A DNA stretch of 64,000 nt from Pelomonas sp. SE-A7 (GTDB taxonomy: Bacteria; Pseudomonadota; Gammaproteobacteria; Burkholderiales; Burkholderiaceae_C), in the NCBI RefSeq assembly GCF_030345705.1, contig NZ_JAUASW010000001.1, forward strand, positions 372,001 to 436,000, written 5' to 3'. Shown here one piece after another: positions 32,191-43,785 of this stretch. The stretch's first letter is position 1, and each line of letters opens with the position of its first letter. The notes beneath the pieces were generated by a model. The model was given only the letters and a program-made list of their open reading frames with translations, was not told where the DNA came from and did not search any database. The position numbers and the translations under genes are program-made.

Positions 32191-33114
32191 ATGCACCAGA
32201 ATTCCATTGCTTCCCCATCGATCCGCGCAGCCCTGCTGGCCATGTCTGGCCTGCTTCTGGCCGTGCTGAGCGGTTGCTCGTCGACCGTGCATCGCGCACC
32301 GGTCGAAGACAGACCGGTCTCGCAGTCAAGACCTGCCCCCGTGGCCGCCGGGCCAGTCGCTCCGGCATCGGCAGCTTCGGCGCCCGAAGCGCCCAAGCAA
32401 GGAGCGGAGAACGCGGGCAAGCCGGGCTATTACACGGTCAAACCAGGCGATGCCCTGATCCGTATTGCGATGGACTACGGGCAGAACTACCGCGACATCG
32501 CACGCTGGAACAGCATCGACAACCCTGATCGCATCGAGGTGGGTCAGGTCTTGCGTGTGATCCCGCCTGGCGCCGTGCCCGACGCTCCCGGCGTGACGAC
32601 GCGTCCGGTGACGACGGCCAAGGTCGAGCGCCGTCCGTTGGAGGGCAAAGCCTCCAACGGCAAGCCTGATCCAGCGGCCCCCGCAGCGTCTGCCGCGTCA
32701 GCGGCGGCGACGCCATCGCAAGCTGTGGCCAGCAATCCCGAAGAAGACTTCGTCTGGGCCTGGCCGGCCTTCGGTCCGGTGGTCGGCGGCTTCGACGAGC
32801 CGCGCAACAAAGGCATAGACATTGGTGGCAAGGCAGGGGACCCGATCTACGCCTCTGCCGACGGACAGGTGGTGTATGCTGGCGCAGGCGGCGTTCGAGG
32901 CTACGGCAACATGATCGTCATCAAGCACGGCACCAACTATCTGACGGCCTATGCTCACAACCAGAGTCTTCTGGTCAAGGAGCAGCAGTTCGTTCGCAAG
33001 GGTCAGCGCATTGCCGAGATGGGCAATACGGAAGCAGACCAGGTCAAGCTGCATTTCGAAATCCGCAAGCAGGGCAAGCCGCTCGACCCGGCCAAGCTGC
33101 TGCCCTCTCGCTAG
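32191..33114 (+). CDS. nlpD: NlpD-type LysM/LytM lipoprotein (amidase activator)
   Basis: 307-aa outer-membrane lipoprotein that activates the cell-division amidase AmiC. Seen: signal peptide and lipobox LSGC (Cys29), a LysM domain (YYTVKPGDALIRIAMDYG), an Ala/Pro-rich linker, and a C-terminal LytM/M23 domain. The zinc ligands are degenerate: NKGIDIG replaces the HxxxD motif and LHFEI replaces HxH, as in non-catalytic NlpD/EnvC. The gene lies between pcm and rpoS. Confidence 0.94.
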   Translation: MHQNSIASPSIRAALLAMSGLLLAVLSGCSSTVHRAPVEDRPVSQSRPAPVAAGPVAPASAASAPEAPKQGAENAGKPGYYTVKPGDALIRIAMDYGQNYRDIARWNSIDNPDRIEVGQVLRVIPPGAVPDAPGVTTRPVTTAKVERRPLEGKASNGKPDPAAPAASAASAAATPSQAVASNPEEDFVWAWPAFGPVVGGFDEPRNKGIDIGGKAGDPIYASADGQVVYAGAGGVRGYGNMIVIKHGTNYLTAYAHNQSLLVKEQQFVRKGQRIAEMGNTEADQVKLHFEIRKQGKPLDPAKLLPSR

Positions 33115-33149
33115 AGCGATGCGGCGCGCGATCACGATGGGATGCCTCG

Positions 33150-34139
33150 ATGAAGCCCGCCGCGCCGCACCAGAACCACGCTGTCGCGCCGCCGGAACCC
33201 ATTCCTGAAGGACTCGCGCGCGAACCCAACGGCGAAGACGAAGATGCCCAGTTGCTTCGCAACGGTGCGGCGACGATGGGCGACGTGGAATTGGGCAACG
33301 CGCTGCAGGCTTACTTGCGCGACATCCGTCGTACACCGCTGCTGAGCTCTCAGCAGGAATTTGAAACCGCGAGTCGCGCCCGCGCCGGTGACTTTGACGC
33401 CCGGCAGGCGATGATCAAGCACAACCTGCGGCTGGTGGTCAGCATCGCGAAGAACTACCTCGGACGCGGTCTGCCCATGAGCGACCTGATCGAGGAAGGC
33501 AACCTGGGCCTGATGCACGCCATTGGCAAGTTCGAGCCCGAGCGTGGGTTTCGCTTTTCGACCTATGCGAGCTGGTGGATACGTCAGAGCATCGAGCGCG
33601 CGCTGATGCATCAGGCGCGGCTGGTGCGCCTGCCTGTCCACATCGTCCGCGAACTCAACCATGTGCTGAAGGCTCGAAGGGCGCTTGAGGCCCTGCAGAG
33701 CCAGCGCGGCGGTGAGGGCGTGGTCCGGGCAGAAGACATCGCCACGGCCCTGGGTCGACCCATCGATGAGGTGGCCGAACTGCTGGCCTATGCCGAGCTT
33801 CCGAGCTCGCTCGATTCGCCGGTGGACCGCAATGGCGAGGGCGGTGAGTCGATGATGGACCTGGTGGCCGACGAGCAGGCCATCGATCCCATGGGCCTGC
33901 GCCTGAGTCATGAGCTGGAGGAGTTGCTGGCTCATGGCCTGGCGACCCTTAATGATCGCGAGCGTGAGGTGCTGGCCGGGCGTTACGGACTCAGCGACCG
34001 CGAGCCCGAGACGCTGGACGTGCTGGCGATTCGCCTGGGGCTGACGCGGGAGCGCATCCGCCAGATCCAGATCGAAGCGCTGGGCAAGCTCAAGCGAAAC
34101 ATGATGCGCCACGGCATCAATCGGGACGCGATCTTCTAG
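33150..34139 (+). CDS. rpoS: RNA polymerase sigma factor RpoS
   Basis: 329-aa stationary-phase/general-stress sigma factor. Seen: region 1.2 (LQAYLRDIRRTPLLS), region 2 (MIKHNLRLVVSIAKNYLGRG, then FSTYASWWIRQSIERAL), region 3, and region 4.2 (RLGLTRERIRQIQIEALGKL). Length and the surE-pcm-nlpD context identify it as rpoS rather than rpoD or rpoH. It is likely also read from a promoter within nlpD, as in other proteobacteria; that promoter is not visible here by eye. Confidence 0.95.
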   Translation: MKPAAPHQNHAVAPPEPIPEGLAREPNGEDEDAQLLRNGAATMGDVELGNALQAYLRDIRRTPLLSSQQEFETASRARAGDFDARQAMIKHNLRLVVSIAKNYLGRGLPMSDLIEEGNLGLMHAIGKFEPERGFRFSTYASWWIRQSIERALMHQARLVRLPVHIVRELNHVLKARRALEALQSQRGGEGVVRAEDIATALGRPIDEVAELLAYAELPSSLDSPVDRNGEGGESMMDLVADEQAIDPMGLRLSHELEELLAHGLATLNDREREVLAGRYGLSDREPETLDVLAIRLGLTRERIRQIQIEALGKLKRNMMRHGINRDAIF

Positions 34140-34192
34140 GCGGCGGGCTTTGCTTGCTGGGCCAAGCCCAAAGTCGGCCTGGCGGCCAAAGA

Positions 34193-34198
34193 GATAAT
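34193..34198 (+). promoter_or_regulatory. -10 hexamer GATAAT, leaderless-type, rlmD
   Basis: GATAAT is followed by 7 nt and the rlmD ATG, again leaving essentially no 5' leader. Confidence 0.45.
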
Positions 34199-34205
34199 TG
34201 CCCGC

Positions 34206-35576
34206 ATGACTCAAAGTTTGGAATGGCTCAAGGTCGATGCGCTCGACCTGGAAGCGCAGGGCGTTGCTCGAAACAGCGAAGGCAAGGTCGTCTTCATCGA
34301 AGGTGCTCTCCCCGGTGAAGAGGTCCAGGTCCAGCAGGCCGGCCGAAAGAAGAACAACTGGGAGCAGGCCCAGATGACGGCGATGCGGCGCGAAAGCTCG
34401 CAGCGCGTTCAGCCGGGCTGCCCCCATTTCGGTCTTCATGCAGGCGCCTGTGGCGGCTGCAAGATGCAGCATCTGCATCCGGCCGGCCAGGTGGCCATCA
34501 AGCAGCGGGTACTGGAAGACAACCTCTGGCACCTGGGCAAGGTCAAGGCAGAGACGCTGCTGCGGCCTATTGAAGGCCCTGCCTGGGGCTATCGCTACCG
34601 AGCTCGCCTGTCGGTTCGCTACGTGGCCAAGAAGGGTGTGGTGCTGGTTGGCTTCCACGAGCGCAAGAGCCGCTATGTGGCAGACATGCAGGTCTGCAAG
34701 GTGCTGCCCGAGGTCGTCAGCGCAATGCTGATGCCGCTGCGCGAGCTGATCGCCTCGATGGACGAGCGTGATCGGCTGCCTCAGATCGAGCTGGCCATAG
34801 GGGAACGCAACGAAGGTCTGGTGATCGCCCTGGTGCTACGTCACCTGAACCCGCTGCCGGACACCGACAAAGAGAGGCTTCGCGCTTTCGCTGCCAAGCA
34901 TGGGGTGCAGTGGTGGCTGCAGCCCAAGGGGCCGGATACGGTCCATCTGCTGGACGAAGGCGGGCCCGAACTGGCCTATCAGCTGCCCGAGTTCGGTGTG
35001 CTCATGCCCTTCAAGCCGACCGACTTCACTCAGGTCAATCACAAGATCAACACGGTGCTGGTCGGGCGCGCGCTGCGGCTGCTCGACGTGCAGCCGGGCG
35101 AGCGGGTGATCGACTGGTTCTGCGGTCTGGGTAACTTCACGCTGCCGCTGGCGACGCAGGCCCGTGAAGTCCTGGGCATCGAGGGCAGTGAGGCGCTCGT
35201 GCAGCGTTCTCGAGAGAACGCCAAGCGCAACGGGTTGGACCACAAGACCAGCTTCGTGGCCCGCAACCTGTTCGAGATGACGCCGCAGTTGCTGGCGGCT
35301 GACGGCAATGCCGACCGCTGGCTGGTCGATCCACCGCGCGAAGGCGCGTTTGCGCTGGCCAAGGCCTTGGCCGACATCCACGAGGATCCGTCGCTGGCCG
35401 CTGGCTGGATGCCGCCACGACGAATCGTCTACGTATCGTGCAACCCGGCCACGCTGGCGCGCGATGCGGGTTTGCTGGTCAACGTGGGCGGCTATCGCTG
35501 TACTTCAGCCGGTGCGGTGAACATGTTCCCGCACACGTCGCATGTTGAGAGCATTGCGGTCTTCGAGCGGGACTGA
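34206..35576 (+). CDS. rlmD: 23S rRNA (uracil-1939-C5)-methyltransferase RlmD
   Basis: 456-aa SAM-dependent rRNA methyltransferase with an N-terminal TRAM domain, a [4Fe-4S] cluster region (CPHFGLHAGACGGCKMQH, near residue 77-95) and a Rossmann catalytic domain (DWFCGLGNFTLPLA). The catalytic Cys is in YVSCNPATLARD near residue 412. Full length, followed by a terminator. Confidence 0.96.
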   Translation: MTQSLEWLKVDALDLEAQGVARNSEGKVVFIEGALPGEEVQVQQAGRKKNNWEQAQMTAMRRESSQRVQPGCPHFGLHAGACGGCKMQHLHPAGQVAIKQRVLEDNLWHLGKVKAETLLRPIEGPAWGYRYRARLSVRYVAKKGVVLVGFHERKSRYVADMQVCKVLPEVVSAMLMPLRELIASMDERDRLPQIELAIGERNEGLVIALVLRHLNPLPDTDKERLRAFAAKHGVQWWLQPKGPDTVHLLDEGGPELAYQLPEFGVLMPFKPTDFTQVNHKINTVLVGRALRLLDVQPGERVIDWFCGLGNFTLPLATQAREVLGIEGSEALVQRSRENAKRNGLDHKTSFVARNLFEMTPQLLAADGNADRWLVDPPREGAFALAKALADIHEDPSLAAGWMPPRRIVYVSCNPATLARDAGLLVNVGGYRCTSAGAVNMFPHTSHVESIAVFERD

Positions 35577-35583
35577 AAAGCAA

Positions 35584-35612
35584 AACGGGGCGCTAGGGCC
35601 CCGTTCTTCATT
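35584..35612. terminator. bidirectional terminator between rlmD and yccA
   Basis: An 8-bp stem AACGGGGC/GCCCCGTT with a 6-nt loop. The minus-strand side is followed by TTTTGCTTTT, so it is strongest for the leftward yccA-like gene; rightward it is followed by CTTCATT. Confidence 0.75.
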
Positions 35613-35627
35613 CCATGGGCGAGACGT

Positions 35628-36323
35628 TCAGTCGCGCTCGCCGCCGAAAATGCCCAGCAGCGACAGCAGGCTCTGGAACACGTTGTACAGGTCCAGGTAG
35701 ATAGCCAGTGTTGCGCTGATGTAGTTGGTCTCGCCGCCATCGATCACGCGTTTGATGTCGTAGAGCATGAAGGCTGAGAAGATCGCTATGGACAGCACCA
35801 TCAAGGTCAGCATCAGGGCACTGGACTGCAGGAACAGGTTGACCAGGCCGGCCACGATCATCAGCAGCACGCCGACGAACAGGAACTTGCCCATGGCCGA
35901 AAGGTCGCGCTTGACCACGGTGGCGAGCGAGGCCATGACGGCGAAGATGACGCCCGTGCCGCCGAAAGCGGTCATGATCAACGACGCGCCGTTGCGGAAG
36001 CCGAGAATCGGGATCAACAGGCGCGACAGCATCAGGCCCATGAAGAAGGTGAAGCCGAGCAGAGCGACCACGCCAGCGCCTGACTCCTTGGTGCGTTCGA
36101 TCACGTACATCAGGCCGAAGGCGCCGACGAAGAACACCAGGGTGCTGATGCCCATGCCCAGGCTGGCCACGATGCCAGTGCTGACGCCCACCCAGGCGCC
36201 CAAAACGGTCGGCACCATGGACAGGGCCAGCAGCCAATAGGTGTTGCGCAGCACGCGCTGCTGCTGGGCGGCAAGGTCAGTGTCATAGCCTTGGCCGTAT
36301 TGAGTTTGCAGGCTTTCGTTCAT
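35628..36323 (-). CDS. Bax inhibitor-1/YccA family membrane protein
   Basis: 231-aa inner-membrane protein with seven hydrophobic helices, BI-1 family (TMBIM). Bacterial relatives include YccA, which modulates FtsH, and YbhL. Seen: the C-terminal MLYDIKRVIDGGETNYISA, with the conserved Asp pair of the pH-sensing calcium-leak mechanism. GGAGG 4 nt before the ATG. FtsH is encoded 7.5 kb away in this window. Confidence 0.9.
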   Translation of the reverse strand: MNESLQTQYGQGYDTDLAAQQQRVLRNTYWLLALSMVPTVLGAWVGVSTGIVASLGMGISTLVFFVGAFGLMYVIERTKESGAGVVALLGFTFFMGLMLSRLLIPILGFRNGASLIMTAFGGTGVIFAVMASLATVVKRDLSAMGKFLFVGVLLMIVAGLVNLFLQSSALMLTLMVLSIAIFSAFMLYDIKRVIDGGETNYISATLAIYLDLYNVFQSLLSLLGIFGGERD

Positions 36324-36435
36324 GATTCCTCCACAGGGAACTGGATGCTGAAATTCTAGGCGCACGAACAAAGCTCGCGCGCGTGGATCCGCCCGGCTAA
36401 AGTGCGCGCTTTCCCTCGGAATTCAAGAGCACCTC

Positions 36436-36840
36436 ATGAACCAGAAACCCTATCTCAGCCTGGATGACGTCAAGCGGATCGCCGCTGCAGCCGAGGCCGA
36501 GGCTCTGGCCAACCGCTGGGCGGTGACCATTGCCATCGTCGATGATGGTGGCCATCTGCTGTGGATGCAGCGTCTGGACGGTGCCTCGCCGGCTTCGGCC
36601 CAGATTGCGCCGGCCAAGGCCCATGCTGCGGCTTTGGGGCGTCGGGAGTCCAAGGTCTACGAGGACATGATCAACCAGGGACGCGTTTCCTTCCTCAGCG
36701 CGCCCGGCTTGAACGGCCTTCTTGAAGGTGGTGTTCCTATCCTGGTCGAAGGCCATTGTGCTGGTGCCGTTGGTGTCAGTGGTGTCAAGTCCATCGAGGA
36801 TGCGCAGGTCGCCCGAGCTGGTGTTGCGGCGCTCGTTTGA
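36436..36840 (+). CDS. GlcG/HbpS family heme-binding-like protein
   Basis: 134-aa protein of the GlcG/HbpS family (DUF336). Seen: the VTIAIVDDGGHLLWMQRLDGA strand/loop and the C-terminal VSGVKSIEDAQVARAGVAAL signature. Some members bind heme or degrade it, and others lie in glycolate operons; no glycolate genes are near. No signal peptide, so it is probably cytosolic. Monocistronic. Confidence 0.88.
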   Translation: MNQKPYLSLDDVKRIAAAAEAEALANRWAVTIAIVDDGGHLLWMQRLDGASPASAQIAPAKAHAAALGRRESKVYEDMINQGRVSFLSAPGLNGLLEGGVPILVEGHCAGAVGVSGVKSIEDAQVARAGVAALV

Positions 36841-36886
36841 CGAAAGTTTTACCAGGCCGCGGGGCTCGGGGATAACCCTGCTCGGA

Positions 36887-36892
36887 TATACT
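36887..36892 (+). promoter_or_regulatory. -10 hexamer TATACT for carA
   Basis: TATACT 133 nt before the carA start is the best -10 in the 185-bp gap. No clear -35. It implies a leader of about 125 nt. Confidence 0.45.
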
Positions 36893-36900
36893 CCACAGGT

Positions 36901-36950
36901 TTACCCGAAACCCACCGCACCCAAGCGAAACTCCCCCCGTTTCCCCTACC
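36901..36950 (+). promoter_or_regulatory. C-rich, G-poor leader segment of carA (rut-like)
   Basis: By hand count this 50-nt segment has 26 C and 5 G, extreme for a high-GC genome, and it has no stable stem. Such C>G bubbles are the landing sites of Rho. Rho-dependent attenuation in response to pyrimidines is inferred, not shown. Confidence 0.35.
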
Positions 36951-37025
36951 GGATTCAGGCTCCTCGGCCGCGCTGCGGTCGATCTCGGAGCAGAGCTGGG
37001 CGCGCGCACAATAACGGAGTTACCC

Positions 37026-38186
37026 GTGCTGCCCGATCTGCTCAATCATCCCCCCGCGATTCTTGCCCTGGCAGACGGCACGGTCTTCAAGGGCAGCGCC
37101 ATCGGCGCCGCTGGCCACACGGTTGGCGAAGTGGTGTTCAACACCTCGCTGACCGGCTATCAGGAAATCCTCACCGACCCCAGCTACTGCAGGCAGATCG
37201 TCACGTTGACGTATCCGCACATTGGCAACTACGGCGTCAATGACGAGGACGTCGAGGCCAAGAAGATCCATGCCGCTGGCCTGATCATCAAGGAAGCACC
37301 GGTCCTTGATTCCAACTTCCGCAAGTCGCGCAGCCTGGTCCAGTACCTGAAGGACGAGGGCACGGTCGCCATCGCCGACATCGACACCCGCCGCCTGACC
37401 CGCGTGCTGCGCACGACCGGCGCACAGAACGGCTGCATCCTGGCGCTGCCGGCCGGCGAGAAGATCACCGAAGCCCACATTGCCGATGCGATTGCCAAGG
37501 CCAAGGCCGCTCCGAGCATGGCCGGCCTGGATCTGGCCAAGGTAGTAAGCCGTACCGACAGCGAACGCTGGACGCAGACCGAATGGACGCTCGGCAAAGG
37601 TTATGACGAGCAGACCGCTCCGAAGTTCCACGTCGTGGCCTACGACTTCGGCGTCAAGAGCAACATCCTGCGAATGCTGGCTTCGCGCGGCTGCAAGATC
37701 ACCGTGGTGCCGGCGCAGACGCCGGCGAGCGCCGTGTTCGACCTGGAACCCGATGGCGTGTTCCTTTCCAACGGCCCCGGCGATCCGGAACCTTGCGACT
37801 ACGCGATCAAGGCCGCAGCCCAGCTGATCGAATCGGGCATCCCGACCTTCGGTATCTGCCTGGGCCACCAGATCATGGCCCTGGCCAGCGGCGCCAAGAC
37901 CTTCAAGATGAAGTTCGGCCACCACGGCGCCAACCATCCGGTGAAGGACCTGGACAACGGCCGCGTCTCGATCACAAGCCAGAACCACGGCTTCGCGGTC
38001 GACGCCGACTCGCTGCCCGCCAATCTGCGCCCCACGCACATCAGCCTGTTCGACGGCACGCTGCAGGGCCTGGCCCGCACTGACAAGCCCGCCTTCTGCT
38101 TCCAGGGGCACCCGGAAGCCAGCCCCGGCCCGCACGACATTTCCTACCTGTTCGACCGCTTCATCGGTCTGATGAGCAAGGCCTGA
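37026..38186 (+). CDS. carA: carbamoyl-phosphate synthase small subunit
   Basis: 386-aa glutamine amidotransferase subunit that supplies ammonia to CarB. Seen: N-terminal small-subunit domain (FNTSLTGYQEILTDPSY) and a class I GATase domain with the nucleophile Cys in FGICLGHQ (near 279) and the catalytic His in FCFQGHPEASPGPHD. GTG start at 37026, with CGGAG upstream. Followed at 13 bp by carB. Confidence 0.97.
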   Translation: MLPDLLNHPPAILALADGTVFKGSAIGAAGHTVGEVVFNTSLTGYQEILTDPSYCRQIVTLTYPHIGNYGVNDEDVEAKKIHAAGLIIKEAPVLDSNFRKSRSLVQYLKDEGTVAIADIDTRRLTRVLRTTGAQNGCILALPAGEKITEAHIADAIAKAKAAPSMAGLDLAKVVSRTDSERWTQTEWTLGKGYDEQTAPKFHVVAYDFGVKSNILRMLASRGCKITVVPAQTPASAVFDLEPDGVFLSNGPGDPEPCDYAIKAAAQLIESGIPTFGICLGHQIMALASGAKTFKMKFGHHGANHPVKDLDNGRVSITSQNHGFAVDADSLPANLRPTHISLFDGTLQGLARTDKPAFCFQGHPEASPGPHDISYLFDRFIGLMSKA

Positions 38187-38199
38187 ACGGGAGCACACC

Positions 38200-41466
<3,267 letters not shown>

Positions 41467-41484
41467 AATCCAGGCCTACACGAT

Positions 41485-41535
41485 TCCGCCGCAGCAGCCT
41501 GGGGGCCTCCCGGGCCGCAGCGGCGGATTCATTTT
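41485..41535 (+). terminator. stem-loop between carB and greA
   Basis: TCCGCCGC (41485-41492) pairs with GCGGCGGA (41520-41527) around an inner 7-bp hairpin (GCCTGGG/CCCGGGC), followed by TTCATTTTG. It resembles an intrinsic terminator for carAB, though the T run is interrupted. Confidence 0.55.
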
Positions 41536-41557
41536 GTGATTCAAGGTTTCTAGACTC

Positions 41558-42034
41558 ATGGCCACGATCCCATTGACCAAGCGCGGCGCTGAAAAGCTCA
41601 AGGAAGAACTGCAACGACTGAAGTCGGTCGAACGCCATGCCGTGATCCAGGCCATCGCAGAAGCCCGCGCCCAGGGCGACTTGTCCGAGAACGCCGAATA
41701 CGAGGCGGCGAAGGACAAGCAAGGCTTTATCGAAGGCCGCATCCTCGAGATCGAAAGCAAGCTGGCGGCCGCCCAGGTCATCGACCCGTCGGCTGTCGAC
41801 GCCGGCGGCAAGGTGGTGTTCGGCACCACGGTCGATCTTGAAGAAGAAGCCAGCGGCAACGAGGTGACCTACCAGATCGTCGGCGACGACGAGGCCGACC
41901 TGAAGCTGGGCCTGATCTCGATCAGCTCGCCGATCGCCCGCGCCCTGATCGGCAAGGAAGCCGGCGACGTGGCCGAGGTGCAGGCGCCCGGCGGCGTCAA
42001 GCGCTACGAAATCGTCGAAGTCCGCTACGTCTGA
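41558..42034 (+). CDS. greA: transcription elongation factor GreA
   Basis: 158-aa factor that rescues backtracked RNA polymerase by stimulating RNA cleavage. Seen: the coiled-coil N-terminus (MATIPLTKRGAEKLKEEL), the acidic tip LSENAEYEAAKDKQ and the C-terminal FKBP-like domain (SPIARALIGKEAGDV). Followed by a DUF4149 gene 1 nt after its stop. Confidence 0.97.
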   Translation: MATIPLTKRGAEKLKEELQRLKSVERHAVIQAIAEARAQGDLSENAEYEAAKDKQGFIEGRILEIESKLAAAQVIDPSAVDAGGKVVFGTTVDLEEEASGNEVTYQIVGDDEADLKLGLISISSPIARALIGKEAGDVAEVQAPGGVKRYEIVEVRYV

Positions 42035-42035
42035 C

Positions 42036-42473
42036 GTGGACACACTGGCCCGAGCCCGATTCTTGCTGGCCGCCCTCTGGGGCGGCTTTCTCTTGTGCGT
42101 CGCCACCACGGCCGCGCCCATAGCTTTTGCGGTGCTGGAGCGGGCCCAGGCCGGCAAGTATGTCGGGGGCTTGTTCGAGCTGGATGCCCAGGTCTCGCTG
42201 GCGGCGGGTCTGTTGCTGGTGATGATGGAACGTCGCCTGCAGCGCGATCAGGGCGGCCAGGTCATGAGTGTTGGACTGCTGCTCCCGCTGCTAGCGCTCT
42301 TCTGCACTGCTGCCGGGTTCTATGGGGTGCAACCCGCCATGGAGGCGGCTCGAGTGGGGCAGGGCAGCTTGTCTTTCGGTGCCCTGCACGCCATTTCGAG
42401 CGGTTTCTTTGTGATCAAGCTGCTCGCCGTGCTGTTGCTGGCCTGGCGCGCCGGTGGTGCGCCCAAGGCCTGA
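42036..42473 (+). CDS. DUF4149 integral membrane protein
   Basis: 145-aa protein with four hydrophobic helices, matching the DUF4149 family that commonly follows greA in Burkholderiales. GTG start 1 nt after the greA stop, so it is co-translated. Function is unknown. Confidence 0.82.
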   Translation: MDTLARARFLLAALWGGFLLCVATTAAPIAFAVLERAQAGKYVGGLFELDAQVSLAAGLLLVMMERRLQRDQGGQVMSVGLLLPLLALFCTAAGFYGVQPAMEAARVGQGSLSFGALHAISSGFFVIKLLAVLLLAWRAGGAPKA

Positions 42474-42493
42474 GCGGGCGGGCTGCTGCCGGC

Positions 42494-42970
42494 TCAGTTG
42501 TTCTGGCTGGATTTCTTGGTACTGGTCATCTTGCGCTTGGCGCGCTTGATTTCGCCACCCTGGGCGACGCGCTGGTTGCCCAGCACCTGGACCTTCTTGA
42601 TCTGCGGGCGGTTGTTGCCGCTCTTGGAGAACTTGACGATCTTGACTTCCCTGGGGCCCGGCCGGGCGTCTTCACGTTCGGCCTTGACCTTCTCGGGCAT
42701 CGGGCGCCACAGCACCAGCAATTTGCCAATGTGCTGGATTGGGGCCGCGTCGAGCTGGTCGGCCAGCGCGGCAAGGATGGACTCGCGGTTCTCGCGGTCG
42801 TCGGACAGTACGCGCACCTTGATCAGGCCATGGGCCTTCAGGGCGGCGTCGGTTTCCTTGACGACGGCGGGCGTCAGGCCGTCCCCGCCTATCATCACGA
42901 CCGGGTCGAGATGGTGGGCGTCGGCACGTCTTTCCTTGCGCTGGGCAGGGGTCAATTGAATCGCAGGCAT
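42494..42970 (-). CDS. yhbY: YhbY-family CRM-domain RNA-binding protein
   Basis: 158-aa ribosome-assembly factor. The first about 95 residues are the CRM domain with the GGDGL loop (GxxG-type), and the rest is a basic tail (KIVKFSKSGNNRPQIKK) not found in short YhbY. It associates with pre-50S ribosomes in E. coli. It is divergent from rlmE, with only 20 bp between start codons. Confidence 0.92.
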   Translation of the reverse strand: MPAIQLTPAQRKERRADAHHLDPVVMIGGDGLTPAVVKETDAALKAHGLIKVRVLSDDRENRESILAALADQLDAAPIQHIGKLLVLWRPMPEKVKAEREDARPGPREVKIVKFSKSGNNRPQIKKVQVLGNQRVAQGGEIKRAKRKMTSTKKSSQNN

Positions 42971-42975
42971 TCGCG

Positions 42976-42982
42976 CATTATC
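42976..42982. promoter_or_regulatory. overlapping bidirectional -10 (yhbY/rlmE)
   Basis: On the minus strand GATAAT (42977-42982) is followed by 6 nt and the yhbY ATG. On the plus strand CATTAT (42976-42981) is followed by 9 nt and the rlmE ATG. The same 7 bp may therefore serve two divergent leaderless or near-leaderless promoters. Confidence 0.45.
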
Positions 42983-42990
42983 AGTGCAAC

Positions 42991-43644
42991 ATGAAAACTC
43001 AAACCAAGAGCAAGAAAGTCAACAAGGCCTGGCTGCATGACCATGTCTCCGATACCTATGTGAAATTGGCCCAGAAAGAGGGCTATCGGGCCCGCGCCGC
43101 CTACAAGCTCAAGGAGATCGACGAGGAGCTGAAGCTGATCCGGCCCGGGCAGGTGGTGGTGGATCTGGGGGCCGCGCCCGGTGCCTGGAGCCAATACCTG
43201 CGGCGCCGCTTTGCACCCGAAGGCGCTGGCGTCGGCGCGCTAAACGGCACCATCATTGCGCTGGACCTGCTGGAGTTCGAGCCCATCGAAGGGGTTCAGT
43301 TCATCCAGGGCGACTTCCGCGAGGAAGCCGTGCTCAAGCAACTGGAGGACGCGCTGGCCGGGCGGCCGGTGGATGTGGTGGTCTCGGACATGGCGCCCAA
43401 TCTTTCCGGGATCGCGACTACGGACGCCGCCCGTATCGAGCACCTGATCGAGCTGGCAATAGATTTCGCCCAGCATCACCTGAAGCCGGACGGGGCCCTG
43501 GTGGCAAAGGTCTTCCACGGCAGCGGCTACAACGAGCTGGTCGAGCTTTTCAAGCAAAGTTTCAAGAAGGTCAAGCCGATCAAGCCCAAGGCCTCCCGGG
43601 ACCGTTCCTCTGAGACTTTCCTGGTCGGCATCGGCCTGAAGTGA
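42991..43644 (+). CDS. rlmE: 23S rRNA (uridine-2552-2'-O)-methyltransferase RlmE (FtsJ/RrmJ)
   Basis: 217-aa heat-shock methyltransferase for U2552 in the A-loop. Seen: SAM motif VVDLGAAPGAWSQYL and the K-D-K-E tetrad: Lys in RARAAYKLKE, Asp in VVSDMAPN, Lys in LVAKVFHG and Glu in SSETFLV. Immediately before ftsH, the conserved ftsJ-ftsH order. Confidence 0.96.
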   Translation: MKTQTKSKKVNKAWLHDHVSDTYVKLAQKEGYRARAAYKLKEIDEELKLIRPGQVVVDLGAAPGAWSQYLRRRFAPEGAGVGALNGTIIALDLLEFEPIEGVQFIQGDFREEAVLKQLEDALAGRPVDVVVSDMAPNLSGIATTDAARIEHLIELAIDFAQHHLKPDGALVAKVFHGSGYNELVELFKQSFKKVKPIKPKASRDRSSETFLVGIGLK

Positions 43645-43710
43645 CGATTTGCGTCAAATCTCTATCGCTGTGAATGGGATTGCCAATCATGGATGGGGAC
43701 TTGACTGACC

Positions 43711-43716
43711 TAGAAT
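43711..43716 (+). promoter_or_regulatory. -10 hexamer TAGAAT, candidate for ftsH
   Basis: TAGAAT 69 nt before the ftsH GTG, in the 141-bp gap after rlmE. No convincing -35 or sigma-32 element is seen. Confidence 0.3.
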
Positions 43717-43785
43717 CAACCCCAACTGCCGTGCATCGCCCGCCCAACCGGGTCGGGCCAATGGAATCGAATTGAAGGAGTCGCG

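Noticed and set aside
34145..34169. GGGCTT/AAGCCC inverted repeat after rpoS as a terminator
   Set aside because: A 6-bp stem with a 13-nt loop and no T run; rlmD starts 60 nt later, so it is more likely chance.
36722..37243. A plus-strand open frame spanning the carA leader (173 codons)
   Set aside because: It overlaps the GlcG-like and carA genes in another frame and is Arg/Pro rich; most likely spurious, although it passes through the C-rich leader.
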